DNA of 64,000 bases from NCBI GenBank assembly GCA_973895155.1, contig OZ316892.1, forward strand, positions 5,332,001-5,396,000, written 5' to 3'. The notes beneath the pieces are model-generated. The model was not told where the DNA came from and searched no databases. It saw only the letters and a list, made by a program, of their open reading frames with translations. Below, one piece after another: positions 22,037 through 33,909 of the stretch. The translations under genes were made by a program, and so were the position numbers. Source of the DNA: Marsupella aquatica. Its lineage: Eukaryota > Marchantiophyta. How positions within the stretch are numbered: the stretch's first letter is position 1; the number at the start of each line of letters is the position of its first letter.

Positions 22037-24800
22037 AAACGGGAGTGAGGACAGGTTTTCCTGCGAAGTGAGCTTCCAGGTTGGCCACAACCAAATCTAC
22101 CATCGCCTGTTGTGTTTCCATGTCACCACTCCTGGGATAGGCATGGGAGTGCAGAACACAAGTGTCGAAGTTTATCAACTCATCAGGTACCTGACCTTCA
22201 TTCTCAAACACATTCAGACCTACGCCTGCAATTCGACCGTCCTTCAGGGCACTGGCAAGCGCCTTTTCGTCGATCACTGGGCCGCTCGACACGTTCACCA
22301 CGAAACCTTGCGGCCCCAGGGCGTCCAGTACTTCACGGTTGATGATCTTCGTCGTCTCCTCTGTCAAAGCACACCCTACGATGAGGATGTCGCTGTGCCT
22401 GGCAAGATCTACCACGTCGTTGAAGTACACGTAGTTGGGGTACATGGGATTTTGTGATCTACAGCAATACCCTATGGTGCATTTGAAGTTCTCCATCTTC
22501 TTCGCTATGGCAGCTCCGATTGGCTCCAGCCCAACGATTCCAACGTGTTTGTTGCACAACTGTGGTCATCAACACAAACAGGAAAAAAGTCGGACACATT
22601 TTCCAGCTCAAACTGCTCAGACACAAGAACCCTTGCTCAGCCCAAAGCAATTGCAACAACGCAAATAAGTTTCAGAGAAACCAACGTATTCGAAGCGACG
22701 ATTACAGGTGGAACATCACCAAGTCAAGCATCTACAGCATAATTATCGCTGTTGTACAAACACCTGAATAAAATCTTAGACAACACCATTCCGTAGTTGG
22801 TGTCTCACTACTACAAAGATTGGCATGGGTAGTCCGCAAAAGTCCCATTGTTTGGTGCTAGTAATGAATTCTCTGTACAGCTCCACGAGACCAAATAAAT
22901 GCTCCTACTGTAAGTGTCCTAGACACTGTTCTATGAAAGGACTCATGATAGGCAGTACAAAACTTTATATAGAAGTCGAGTGTACATCAGTATATGTGCA
23001 CATATTATTTAACTCTACACATTATAGAAAGTACCAAAACAATTTAAATTCCACAAGGGCAAGTTATGTAATATTTCCAGTTACGTTCCCTGGCTTACTC
23101 CACTCACCCAAGCAAAGGAACTTTCTCAAGTCACAGTAATAAAATTATTTGAGAACTTTCTAAGATCAGTACAAGTCTAAGGATGCCCATCTATTATCCA
23201 TTTTGCAAGAATGTCGAGAATTGATCCAAAAAATGATTGAAGTAGATATATCTGTGGTACAATAGGACCAGATTACCAAAAAAGCAAAACCAAATACAAA
23301 GGATTTAGAGTAAAAGAGGTATAGTCACAGTCACAGAGAAGACAGTGAATTTTTGGCCATTTTGGTTGAGTTTTACATCTTTCACAAATTGCAGAGTAGT
23401 AATTCCCAGTAAATTCACAACAGATTAATTTTCATTATGTTCATATGAAATATTCAAATTTGTGTTTTCTTATGTACTCTAGTTGCCTTGCAGGTGCCAA
23501 CCTATATTTTCATTGTACTACTCATAATCACCTATGAGTTCATTATGGGATGCAATGCCCCAAACAACGAGACATTCAGCTTGAGCTTTGAGGGCTATTA
23601 CTGCCCAAAATGCTTCAAAACAACACCTTAGTACACTTAAAGATCTAATACATTTTAATTTTTCTTCTTAATTTTAGTGACAGTAGAGAAAGTCAGCATT
23701 ATCCCTGTGACAAATACCAAAAATAATAAAATCACGACAACGAGACATTCTTGAGGCGCTACTCTTGTCCAAAATGCCAAGATTTCAGTACGATTACTTT
23801 AAGAGATCTGTTTGCTTCTTCTTAATTTCAGTAACCGAGAGGAAAATCAGCATTATTGACATACAGCATACTAAGAGAAAAATGACGAAGGGCATTGAGA
23901 AAAGAAATTATGGCGAAGGGCATTGAGGAAAGAAATTATGACGAAGGGCATTGAGAAAAGAAAAAATGGCGAAAGGCATTGAGAAAAGAAATTATGACGA
24001 AGGGCATTGAGCAAAGAAACTATGACGAAGGGCATCGAGAAAAGAAACTATGACGAAGGGCATTGAGAAAAGAAAAGAAAAGAAAATATGAAGAAGGGCA
24101 TTGAGAAAAGAACTTTGACGAAGGGCATCGAGAAAAGAAACTATGACGAAGGGCATTGAGAAAAGAAAAAATGAGGAAGGGCATTGAGCCATTGAGAAAA
24201 GAAATAAAAGACACGCACCCTGTATGGCATGGAATAATTGCCTTCGGACGGCCATCTGCAGGCACGAACGTAGTGCCCCACCGTGCACACCTCTCGAGAA
24301 ATCGCCATCAGCAGCCTTTGCGCCGTGGTCGCGTACAAGTACGTGAGCGCATCGCGAGTGTCGGTCACCTCCACTCCCAGCTTTTTGCACAGCTGAAGGT
24401 CCACCGCCTTCCTCACATCCTTGTGGTCGAAGGACGACACGATCTCCAAATTCGGCAGCTTCTTCACGAACCCTCTCTCGACCACCGTCGCATCGCAGTT
24501 CGGAGGCTGCTCGCACGTCACCACGCCTCGAATCGACGCTCCCTTCTTTGCCAGAAACGAAGCCTCGTCCTCCTGGTCCCCTAGCGTGAAGTAATCGTAG
24601 GGCCCCTCCAGCACCTCTCGCAGCCTTGGCACCACCGCCCCGATCTGGAGCAGTGCGGGCTTCGCTGCGGCCGCGGCGACCACCGTTGCTGTCGTCCCCA
24701 TCCTCATCCGACTGCGGGGAGCCAGAATGGTCGAGTAATTAGAACTTCTCGCTGAGAGAGGAGAGTTTCTCGGCGGCAGCTGAATTTTTCCAGAAGCCAT
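22032..24800 (-). CDS. Divergent D-2-hydroxyacid dehydrogenase (hydroxypyruvate/hydroxyphenylpyruvate reductase-like)
   Basis: Two exons: 24219-24800 (194 codons, ATG at 24800) and 22032-22559 (175 codons plus TAA), phase 0, donor AGG|GTGCGT, acceptor CAG|TTG; the join keeps the family spacing before VGIVG. The 369-residue product has an N-terminal extension rich in Ser, Arg and Ala that could be an organelle transit peptide, the catalytic domain, then the NAD(P)-binding domain: HVGIVGLEPIG, DILIVGCALTEETTKIINRE, GPQGFVVNVSSGPVIDEKAL, GRIAGVGLNVFENEG, LHSHAYPRSGD. Family enzymes reduce glyoxylate, hydroxypyruvate or hydroxyphenylpyruvate with NAD(P)H. Here several near-invariant positions differ: the second Gly of GxGxxG is Glu206; the substrate-binding Arg of 'NVgRG' is Ser286; the usual SVGxD and VAD motifs in exon 1 are changed. 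Glu315 and His333 of the catalytic triad remain. Either a dead or repurposed paralogue, or an early pseudogene with intact frame. Confidence 0.85.
23885..24207. repeat. 28-bp minisatellite inside the dehydrogenase intron, about 11 copies
   Basis: The unit is acgaagggcattgagaaaag plus aaattatg, repeated at exactly 28-bp steps from 23885 (23885, 23913, 23941, 23969 and onward), with small insertions in the later copies. It ends 11 bp from the exon 1 donor at 24218. Confidence 0.95.
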
Positions 24801-25877
24801 GACTGTGAAGCTACGACATGAGACCAGGCAATAGAGCCTCTAAAATCTGGCAGACTACTGTTGTAAGGTCCAATTTTGGGGATTGCAAGGGTACGGCGAC
24901 TGAATCCCCTGCGCTGCAAATAAGGTAAATGGTATTTCTCAGACTGATAAGCCCCATTGCAATTCGATCGGCAAATCTGAGAAAGTTTTGCCCACCTCGG
25001 GCCGAGCATGCGGTAGAAAGGTCACGAGGTCACAAAGCGTGCATGAAAAATTTAACAATAACAAAGAATTTGATTCAGGAACCAGGACGATCACACTGAT
25101 AGATCATGTCTAGTAGCTAGTATGCAATTCGAAAGCTATTAAATCCAGTGCACTAGTCAAGAAGAAAATAATCGCGACTGCCCATAAGCTTTGTCAAAAA
25201 CGACATGCTTAACAATACCAGTAGAACAATTAAACTAGAACAGCTGAACTGGTCAACTGTCAATGTCGGAGAACTCACTGCAATGAAATCAGTTCCCACC
25301 ACGAAGAGGGAGGACAAACGCAAAATTCAAAATATGCTCGTAAAACCGACCTGCAAAGGCCAAATGATGAGTCTGTATGGAGTCGGAGTTGCCCACCTTA
25401 TAGAGAGCTCGCTTGTTGGATATGTGTCCCAAAATCAATCAGATCCAGGACGAAAGGGTTTATAAACTACCGCCAATGCCGTATTATCCAAGATAGCTCC
25501 TGTAGCCCTATGAATCTCGATCGATCAAGAGGCCTCACTCACTCACCACATCACAGCGTTATGTGGGGCTCTGAGCAGTGAAAGCCACCGCGGCCTTCAA
25601 TTTGGATCAGTTGATCGATGAAGACACTCCTGATAAATTCTGACGAGTTCACTACAATTGATCGAACTGTAGGAAGTCGTGAAGTGCAGATAGGACCTCA
25701 ACTGGCCGGGGTAATCTGCTAGGGCTGAGACTAACTTCACAACAAGTCGAAGAGCCCTTGATTTATCCCTGTGACATCCTCATAACACCGCATTCCCACT
25801 CCAACCAACAGACTGCAAAACCCCGAAATAGGGATGAACGAAGGATGCACACGTATACCTCAGAGCAGACTCCGACA
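24801..25877. other. Upstream region of the dehydrogenase gene
   Basis: Probable promoter and 5' UTR. The 101-codon minus ORF at 24704-25009 overlaps exon 1 in another frame and has no domain. No further feature seen. Confidence 0.4.
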
Positions 25878-26850
25878 GAGACACATCCACAATCCACCAC
25901 AGCAAAGTCTGTACTATGTTCAACAAGACGAACAACGTTCGTAAAAAGTTCGATCAGAACCACCACCCGCAGGCTAATCAACCAACCAATCGATCAATCT
26001 GACTTGGAGAAACACGTCCACAATCCACCACAGCAACTGTACTCTAGTCCAACAAAGTCTCCGAAAGAACACCGTTCGAAAGTAGACTAATCAATCACTC
26101 AAATCACTCTTGGAGTCCACACTCCACCACAGCAACTGTGCAAAGTCTAGTCCAACACATTCTCCAGAAGAACACCGATCGAAAGTCCCATCAAACCACC
26201 ACCGTAGGCTAATCAAGGAATCAATCAGTCTTCGAGAAACACGTCCACACTCCACTACAGCAACTGTACTCTAATCCAACAAAGTCTCTCCAAGATCACC
26301 GTTCGAAAGTTCCATCAAACCACCACCGTAGGCTATCAATCAATCAACCAGTCTTGCAGAAACACATCCACACCCCACCACAGCTAGCAACTGGAATCTA
26401 CCAAAGTCGCCAGAAGTCAGAACACCGGTCGAAAGTTCGATCACTCAGAACGACCACCGTAAGCTATTGTATTCAATCAACCAACCTTGGAGAAACACAT
26501 CCACAATCCACCACAGCAACTCTCCAGCCTCTCAGGCCTTTTAACAACTGAAGGCACAAAAAGTCTGCGGTAAAATTTGATCCACAGCAAACGTACTTTC
26601 AAAAGCTGCGACCCTCGAGACTGCGTACTCAAAGTAGTCCAACAAAGTCTCCAGAAGTCAGAACAACGTTAGAAAGTTCGATCACTCAGAACCCCCACCG
26701 TAGGCTAGTCAATCAATCAGCCTTGGAGAAACACGGCCACAATCCACCACGCAACTCTGAATAGTCCAACAAAGTCCCAAGAAGTCAGAAAAACGTTCCA
26801 AAGTGCGATCACAACCCCACCACAGAAAAATCACTGAACCAGACAACCAC
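25878..26850. repeat. Diverged tandem array, about 120-130-bp unit, about 8 copies
   Basis: The phrase 'gagaaacacgtccac' followed by 'aatccaccacagcaactgt' recurs near 25880, 26012, 26112, 26239, 26359, 26490 and 26724, with 'caacaaagtctcc', 'gaacaccgttcgaaagt' and 'accaccgtaggctaatcaatcaatc' between. The last interval is double length. It lies about 1.1 kb upstream of the dehydrogenase start. Confidence 0.88.
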
Positions 26851-27296
26851 ACAATCCATCAACCTTCGTCGCAAGACTCTACAAACTGCCAATCGAATTC
26901 CACCAACTTCCGATTTCAGTGCGAATCGAGAGAAAGAGCAACAACATTATCACTAAAAGCAGTGCTGTACCTGGTTTTTTCCTCTCTCAGTAAACTCACA
27001 GTTCGAGACAAGCAGAAAGAGAATGAGCTCAACATCTCACTAAGAACTCGATTTCCATGTCAATAGCTACGCATCGGGAGTGTGCACGTACATTCAGGAA
27101 GTTTCTAGCGTAGATTACGAGGATCGGGAGCCAGCTGCCAGACTCTCGTCTTCGTCAAATTCTAGCTACAGTGCTGTTTTCCATTGCAGACTCAGCAAAG
27201 AGGCATGCAGAGAGGATATCGGCGTGGCCCAGAGAGCGAAGTGGGGCTCGACATTAATTTTGTCTCAAAGCCAGCATCACAATACTTAGTCATGTC
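26851..27296. other. Intergenic, nothing recognised
   Basis: Two ORFs of 69-87 codons without recognisable domains. Confidence 0.3.
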
Positions 27297-27440
27297 TTTC
27301 ACGTGACATTCCTTATGTAATTGGCCATACGTTGCTTGCTTTCACGTGATATTCCTTTATGTAATTGGCCATACTTTGCTTGCATTCACGTGATATTGCG
27401 TATGGTGTAATTGGCCATACTTTGCTTACTCTCACGTGGG
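27297..27440. repeat. 44-bp tandem repeat, each unit with a CACGTG G-box
   Basis: Units of 'tttcacgtgatattccttta' plus 'tgtaattggccatactttgcttg'. CACGTG occurs at 27300, 27343, 27387 and 27433, that is at 43-46-bp steps. Confidence 0.92.
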
Positions 27441-28263
27441 TATAGTTGTAACGTGCTAGCTCAGTAGCTCCACTTGCCTAATAAGATTACTCCCCAACCT
27501 TTGTGCTTGTCCTCCATTGCCAATAAACCTATGTGTGTGACCCTCTTATGCAGTTCACACCCTAGCTTTAGGGCCAACTTGCATGTGGGGCCTTAAGCAA
27601 TGCGACAGCTGCAGTTAAAATATTAGGCCAAAAGGAAGTCTCCGATACTGACAAGGCAGACGGCATGAGTACAAGAAGGCAGAAAATGCAAGGTCGCGGC
27701 CTGCAAGAGCCGAAAAGGTTTTAGCCCTTCCTTGGAAGAAAGTTTCCAGCCCTTGCCCTTGGGACTTCATAAAACCAGTGTCAGGCTCGGTGTAGAAGGG
27801 GGATGTGGCAGAAAACTCTCCTCCATACATAGCGCGACATACTGAAGTTTAGGGCCGGATTTTTGACGACCCTTTGCGTGCAAGTTGACTCTTACCAGGC
27901 TCTTCAGGATGCTGATAGGTAGGGTTTAGGTACCTGTTTAGGTTTGTGTGTTTCTGGTTTTTCTTTTGTTGGGCTTCAATCTGCCCTGATCTTTTTAGCT
28001 TTGTTCTCCCTTGATTGAGTTTTATTCTCATGGGATCATGTCTCTTGGTTGAGCGTGTTTTGCTTTTTGACAGTTTCAAATATACTTTCATGTGATATTC
28101 ATTAATATGTACTTTGCTTGCTTTCACATGATATTGCATAACTATGTGATAATTGATTGACCATATTTTGCTTACTTTGGTGTGGGTACGTAGTCGTAGC
28201 TTGCTAGCTCCCGTTGCTGGTAATAAGATTACTCAAAATAAACCATGTGTATACATCAGTTTT
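27441..28263. other. Intergenic with a diverged copy of the preceding repeat and its flank
   Basis: At 28080-28235 the sequence repeats 27330-27500 in diverged form: 'catgtgatattc', 'actttgcttgctttcacatgatattgc', then 'gtgggtacgtagtcgtagcttgctagctc...taataagattact', matching 'gtgggtatagttgtaacgtgctagctc...taataagattact' at 27436-27490. Between them is T-rich DNA without genes. Confidence 0.6.
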
Positions 28264-28607
28264 TGTTAGATATTGCTTTAGTCTTGTGACTCATGAGCTA
28301 ACCACAGTTAGGCTAACTCGGGTTAGGACTTAGCTAATGTTAGCGGTAGTGCTGTTGTGTATATAGCCAGGGCTGGTTCCAGCCCCTGGTGGGACTAAGG
28401 CTCATTGTTACGAAGCTAGTTGAGAGATAGGGAGAGCTTGTGCTGTGGATGCTTGGTATGGCCGGTCGACCTAGAGTGCAGTAAAGCTCTTGTGTGTTCC
28501 CGTGGACGTAGTCTCATGTGGAGGTGAACCACGTATCTCTCTGTGTCGACTCTTGTGCGTTGGATGGTTCATGGGCTTGCAGTTACGAATGTCGCCTATG
28601 CTCAACA
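28264..28607 (+). mobile_element. Solo LTR of the copia family
   Basis: 344 bp, TGTTAGATATTGC...CTCAACA, colinear with the LTRs of the 8848-16039 element; flanked by a perfect 5-bp duplication GTTTT (28259-28263 and 28608-28612). TATA-like gtatatagcc at about 28356. No internal sequence remains. Confidence 0.97.
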
Positions 28608-28612
28608 GTTTT

Positions 28613-29279
28613 CTTTGAAACCAATTGTAGCTTAGTTTTCTTTGAAACCTATATTGGTGCAAATTTGAAGCAAACCTTAGTTTGTAGAAACATTTGGAAG
28701 TGTACTAGCTTTAGACGGGCAACCTCTGCATAATTATGTGTTTGAATCCAATGCCCCCTGCTGTTTGTGAGCCATGCATGCATCCTAACTCATGACTGGA
28801 CTTTGGTTAATTAGCCATACAAAGTCAAATTTAGAAAAGCAATTGAAACCTTTAAGGGACCAATATGTGGTCTTAGAAACTTGGTGCAAATTTGATGACA
28901 TGAAAGTTTTTAAAGCCAGATTTTTTTTTCACAAAGATGCACACATGAGTCCTCTCCCCGGTCCTCTCTACGTAAGGTAGTTTACAGATAGTACACCATA
29001 TATTTTTTCATAGGAAGGAAACTCCATAAGTATGCACCACTTTGCTAGAAAAGTCCCTAGCTAGCCAAAGCTTGATCTCAAATGTCTTAACCAGTTTTGT
29101 GTCGTTTGTAGTGAAACCCAATTCTAAGAGTCCTCTTTAGCCATATGGAGTCTTAGACATGCAAAAGTTAGCCAAAATTAAAAGGCAGTAAGAACCACCC
29201 CTGTGACTTGCTAATAATATTCTCCTGGCTGCCTAGCAAAAGTACGTTGTTGTCTGCTTGCATCATACAATACCTCCTT
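28613..29279. other. Intergenic, nothing recognised
   Basis: Short direct repeats ('gttttctttgaaacc' twice just after the solo LTR, 'ttggtgcaaatttga' twice). No gene or element. Confidence 0.35.
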
Positions 29280-29530
29280 TCACATTCATATGTAATTGGC
29301 CATACTTTGCTTACTGTATGTAATTGGCCAGACTTTGTCCATAATATCTGTATTTCTTGCATGATATTTCATAATTATGTAATTGGCTACAAGTTGCTTA
29401 CAGTATGTCTTTCATGTGATAGTCCTTATATAATTGGCCATACTTTGCCCATAGTATGTGTGTTTCTTGCATGATAATTATATGTTCCACTCCATACTTT
29501 GCTTGCAGTATGTCATTCCTGTGATATTCT
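29280..29530. repeat. Further diverged copies of the 'taattggccatactttgctta' repeat
   Basis: The core phrase 'atgtaattggccatactttgc' seen at 27.3 kb recurs at about 29291, 29318, 29380, 29431 and 29490 with 'tttcttgcatgatat'. The CACGTG is not kept here. Confidence 0.75.
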
Positions 29531-31019
29531 GTCTGTAATTATAGTATATATCACTCCAAGAGAACAGACAACGCCTTCGGTCCGGGGGCCAGGATCCCAA
29601 AGGCGAACAACCCAATAGAGGAGGGAAAATAGTGCCTCTATGTTTAGCATCTACACAAAACAGGCCACCATGCAGACAGCCTACATTGGAGGCCTCACAT
29701 CTGTTAATAGGCAGGTCTGTGACTAACCTCAAACCCTAAAGTGAACAAATATTCTCCTTTCTTTGTGGATAGTCTATGGTTCGCGCAAAGGGCTTTATGA
29801 ATGAACTTTGCCTTCTAGAACTGAGGTCTGTGTGACATCCCCTCTTTGCATCTAGTTTTTAACAGCATTAACACACCAACAAAAACTAGAGATTTGTAAA
29901 ACAATTGGCTATCCATAAAGTGTATCTTTTTTTTTTCTCAAAACTGGTAGATAGTTGTATAAATTTGTTTATCAGTCATATATATATTTTTCAAAAGAAG
30001 TAAAAGTGCAAAGGGCTTCATGACTTCAGCTTCTAGAAGTGAGGTCCCACGGTTTAAACGGCTGGAATGCCCTTGAAACCTGCATTTGTTTTTACCTCAT
30101 TTGATTAGGCCCTGTTCTGAGTACATGGTAATAATGGACAGCTTCTATTATTCCGCTCAAATACAGGTTTGAGTTTCAGCCCCCACTTCTACTAAAGGTG
30201 GCTTTACAAGAAGTTGGGGGTAGTTTTCACTTTTGTTTTCTCCAAGATCTGATCAGAGCCATCCATTTGAGAGAAATTGCTGTTGTTCACTGTACAAAAC
30301 GTTGGGGGCACGGGAACCTCTAACCAATCTTACATGGAATGTAGTGGGGCCCAATGTTTGCTTATGTGGAGCACTCTTTTGTCCTAAGTAGATTTTAGAC
30401 CACCTCTCTTGGAGGTCTCTTCTTGCAGGCTCTTGGTCCATTTCTATTTTAAGTCATTTGCATTAAATAGGGACCCACAAGTACTTCACAAGATCTTCTC
30501 TTCGCACATCTAGAAAGACTTTAGCCAAAGACTAGGTGACATTCGGGTGGAGTGGGTCCTCAATCTATCTTTTAGTAAATTAATTTGGCACCACTAGCTG
30601 CACTTGGCTTCACAAGACCTTGGGGGCAATAAAAGTATTCAAAAAATGCTTTTAGCCCCAGGACACTATATTTAGTGTGTGCAATGGCCCTTCACTTTGC
30701 TTTTTGGTGAAAAAAATTCCCAAGTGCCCCAGTCTTGTAAAGTACTCCTAATTCATCTTTATCAGTCAAGTATGTTGCCAAAACCTAGCCTACCTAAAGC
30801 CCCTGGCCCTGAGTCACTCATTGTAGTCTAACACGACTCACCTGTGAACGCCCCCCCTCTAAGACCCTTCTTTATGTTTTATATTTTAAAAATTGTCTTA
30901 TTAAGATTAACAGACTATTTCAGAGCCATTATTTACTCTAGGCAGTAGGCCTAAAAGGTAGTTTTGGATCACGATTGTATACTTATATACACCTTCAAAT
31001 GTAATATAGCGATGCTCTC
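29531..31019. other. Intergenic, nothing recognised
   Basis: No exon-like segment found on either strand. A minus-strand phrase near 29580-29630 resembles text near 41100, 52200 and 60890 ('ttgggttgt..gcctttgggatcct'), hinting at a dispersed repeat. Confidence 0.35.
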
Positions 31020-31170
31020 TCAGCAGATGTCATTAATTTTTAGGGTTTCCTTTTGCTCACTTCTTTTGCGTTTGGTTTTGTCCACTTGGGACCTCTCTTG
31101 TTTATTCTTTTGTACTCTATTTGGCCTTTTTCTGTATAAAGTATGTGTATATTCTCTTATTAATATTTAT
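31020..31170 (+). repeat. Dispersed repeat, copy 1 (partner at 61048-61210)
   Basis: It shares with the partner the order 'ttttgctcacttcttttg', 'ttttgtccacttg', 'cttgtttattcttttgtact' and 'agtatgtgtatattct'. T-rich on this strand; could be the 3' end of a LINE-like element. Confidence 0.75.
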
Positions 31171-32048
31171 AAACTAAGGTGAGGTTGCTCTCAGCAGATG
31201 TCATGAATATTCATAAACTAAGGTCAGCATATATATATACGAACAGGGTTGCATTTATTTATTAGTCTCTCACAATTCCCTAACCTGTTGCTATGCTGTT
31301 GTATTGGCGTTTCAGTGCACCGGCTCAGATAACGTACCAGGCCCACCAGCCCACCTGCCTCAAAGTACTTTTGGGGCATCGCTGTGGCCCATGCCCTGCC
31401 GTGAAAAGTTAATTTTGATTCGTTGCAGATTATTAATAATGCAATGCAATAAAAACATTCTTAGATTGACCGTTTAAAACAATGTATGGAATAATAATAT
31501 GAAATTATAATACGAAGATGTATTACAAGTTTTCCCCTAGTTTCACTGTTTTATTTTTAATTATTTTTTAATTATGAATATATTGCCGGTCGGTGATTGC
31601 CTTTTCATTTTAAATTATTTGTCTCTATTTCAAATAAAAGGTGCTGGTGCACCAAATGAATCCCAGGGGGGAGATATTTTTTGTTTAGAGCAAAGTCCTT
31701 AATATCGTGGCTCACACACCATTCTTTGTAAGGCCAAGGTGGTTGATTTTAGGGCCTTTTGTCAAATTTCTCTCTGTGACTTTTCTATGCTCCAGTTTAC
31801 TCTGGAGCTCTACCAAGCTTAGTTAATTTCCAATTTGTTGATAAGTAGGACTTTTTTACAGTGATATATCTCTTGGAAAGAAGAAAAGCAGGTGTGTGTA
31901 TTGTGCCCACAAGCTTGGTAACTCAAGCTGACCCTGAAGTAGTCAGTTGGTGTGGTTGTGTCATCTACACTACAATTTGAAATCAAAATCTACCATTAAC
32001 TACCTACTCCATAGAGTGCAGCTCTAGATGATACTGTCTTTCTCTTGT
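31171..32048. other. Intergenic, nothing recognised
   Basis: AT-rich, no domain-bearing ORF. Confidence 0.35.
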
Positions 32049-32600
32049 AATAGTTTGTTTTTATACATAGGCTATGCTTGTGAGTAAGGACTGGAATGAG
32101 GAGTCCTTGTAAGCATTCAAGCTTGGCAACTCAAGCTCGTTTTTATACGTAGGCTATGCTTGTGAGTAAGGACTGGAATGAGGAGTCCTTGGAAGCATTC
32201 AAGCTTGGCAACTCAAGCTCATGCTGAAGTAGTAAGTTGGTGTCATCTATACTATAATTTGCAATCAACCATGAATCATGACCTACTCCATAGAGTGAAG
32301 CATTAGATCACAATTTCTCTATACTATAATTTGCAATCAACCACAAATCATGACCTAGTGAAGCATTAGATCACAATTTCTCTATACTATAATTTGCAAT
32401 CAACCACGAATCATGACCTACTCCATAGAGTGAAGCATTATATCATAATTTCTCTGGACCACTTTGTTTTTATATTTAGATTATGCTAGTGAATCAAGAC
32501 TGGAAGGAGGAGTCTGGGTTCAAGGAACCTTTGCTGTGCATACACGAGAGTCTGGGTTCAAGGAACCTTTCCTGTGCATACACGAGTATCTTGTTGATAC
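32049..32600. repeat. Cluster of local tandem duplications (82-bp, about 80-bp and 38-bp units)
   Basis: 'gtttttatacataggctatg' plus 'cttgtgagtaaggactggaatg' occurs at 32049 and 32131 (diverged at 32466). 'ctatactataatttgcaatc' plus 'aaccacgaatcatgacc' occurs three times between 32250 and 32420. 'agtctgggttcaaggaacct' is doubled at 32511 and 32549. Confidence 0.85.
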
Positions 32601-33909
32601 AACTCGTGAAACCCAGCAAGTTGAAACCCAACAAGTTGTGGTTTCGAATCTTCTCTCCTTTATTGGGTCTCCAGCAGTTTGGATAGTGGTTTTTGGCATC
32701 ATGACTTTTGGCAGTGTGTTATATAGTTTAGTCTCAGAAACAAGAGTTTTTAATCTCAAAGAAATTCATGTGAACGTCCTTTCCTGGAGCACTCGGAAAA
32801 TGGTCAAGCCAACATTATTTTAGTTAGTAGATATCCAAATGCAGGACATAGAAAGTACAACTTCAGCACACAAAACCATAAAATACAAGTCAGGCCAGTC
32901 AGGCAGGACCAAAGTCTCTGCCTGTGGGTCCCTGGTCCCCGACAGAGCATGGGTCCCTGGTCCCCACCATAGCAAAGCGTGAATTTCAGTACAAAAGGTT
33001 TCAAAGGTGGATAACGCCATTGACCAAAGTCATAATGGACAAAGTGGAAATGGAGGTATGATCCAGATTACTTCAAGTGCACTTTTCTGAACTTTTCAAA
33101 GTGGGCATGATGATCGTCTAGGATGGATTGTAAGCTGAGATCGTTATCTCTTGAGATCCAAGTTTTTCCTCTAACATTCATTGTGCTCTGCATCTTTGAC
33201 GATCCCATGCCCCTGCTTGGGTTCTGTAGACTGTTCTTTCTACTGCTCATTCAAGCTTTGCTCATATGAAAGTATAAAGAACAGTACAGTTTGAAGCAGA
33301 CAACTCGTGCCAAATACCACGATGCTTGTGCCAGCTCGACCTGGCAATTGTGTTGGTCTGCCAGGTTTCATGCCCTTGGGTCAGTCCGCTAAATCTCCAG
33401 TGCTTACCTCCCAAGTGTATCATTCCTGCTAACACAATCAGCGGCGTTCAGATTCTGCCAGCTTGATTGCCTGCTTATGCTGCCCAGAGAGCGAACATCC
33501 TCTACGTCTATCTTCTCAATTTTTTCAAAATCCTGTGTGGGGAAAGCGATTTTCCCGAGAGCTGACTCAATTTCCGCTTTCAACTTAAAGTGACTCCTAC
33601 ATTTCCTGTGCCAATGGACTACAACTCCAGTGAGATGTAGCTAACAAACAAAAAATCCTCTGACAAATAGCTGGGGATAACTCTACGAGTTGTTCTCATT
33701 TCTCCCCTATTGAAAAAACCTTTGGTCATATCTTGATGGATATTGACAAAGCCCCCAAGAAGTGTTTCAATCAACCGATTTGAGTCAAGCTTAATTGTTG
33801 CCTAGTTCAGAAACAGTCCAGGTTACCCAATGATCTGCTCAGAACACAGTCCTTGAAGCTCTCCCAATCCATCCGCTTCCCAAGATTTCATGTAGGAGAT
33901 TCCAGGTTC
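32601..33909. other. Downstream flank of DNA ligase 1
   Basis: Expected 3' UTR of the ligase (minus strand) and intergenic DNA; ORFs of 60-119 codons show no domains. Confidence 0.4.

Noticed and set aside
23992-24516. 174-codon minus ORF and its neighbours over the minisatellite
   Set aside because: It is out of frame with dehydrogenase exon 1 and runs into the 28-bp array; repeats of PFVIVSFLDA-type text are translated minisatellite.
28690-28760. Third SINE copy ('tagctttagacgg' and 'gtttgaatcc')
   Set aside because: Box-like words only; no shared tail with the two SINE copies and poor D-arm pairing.
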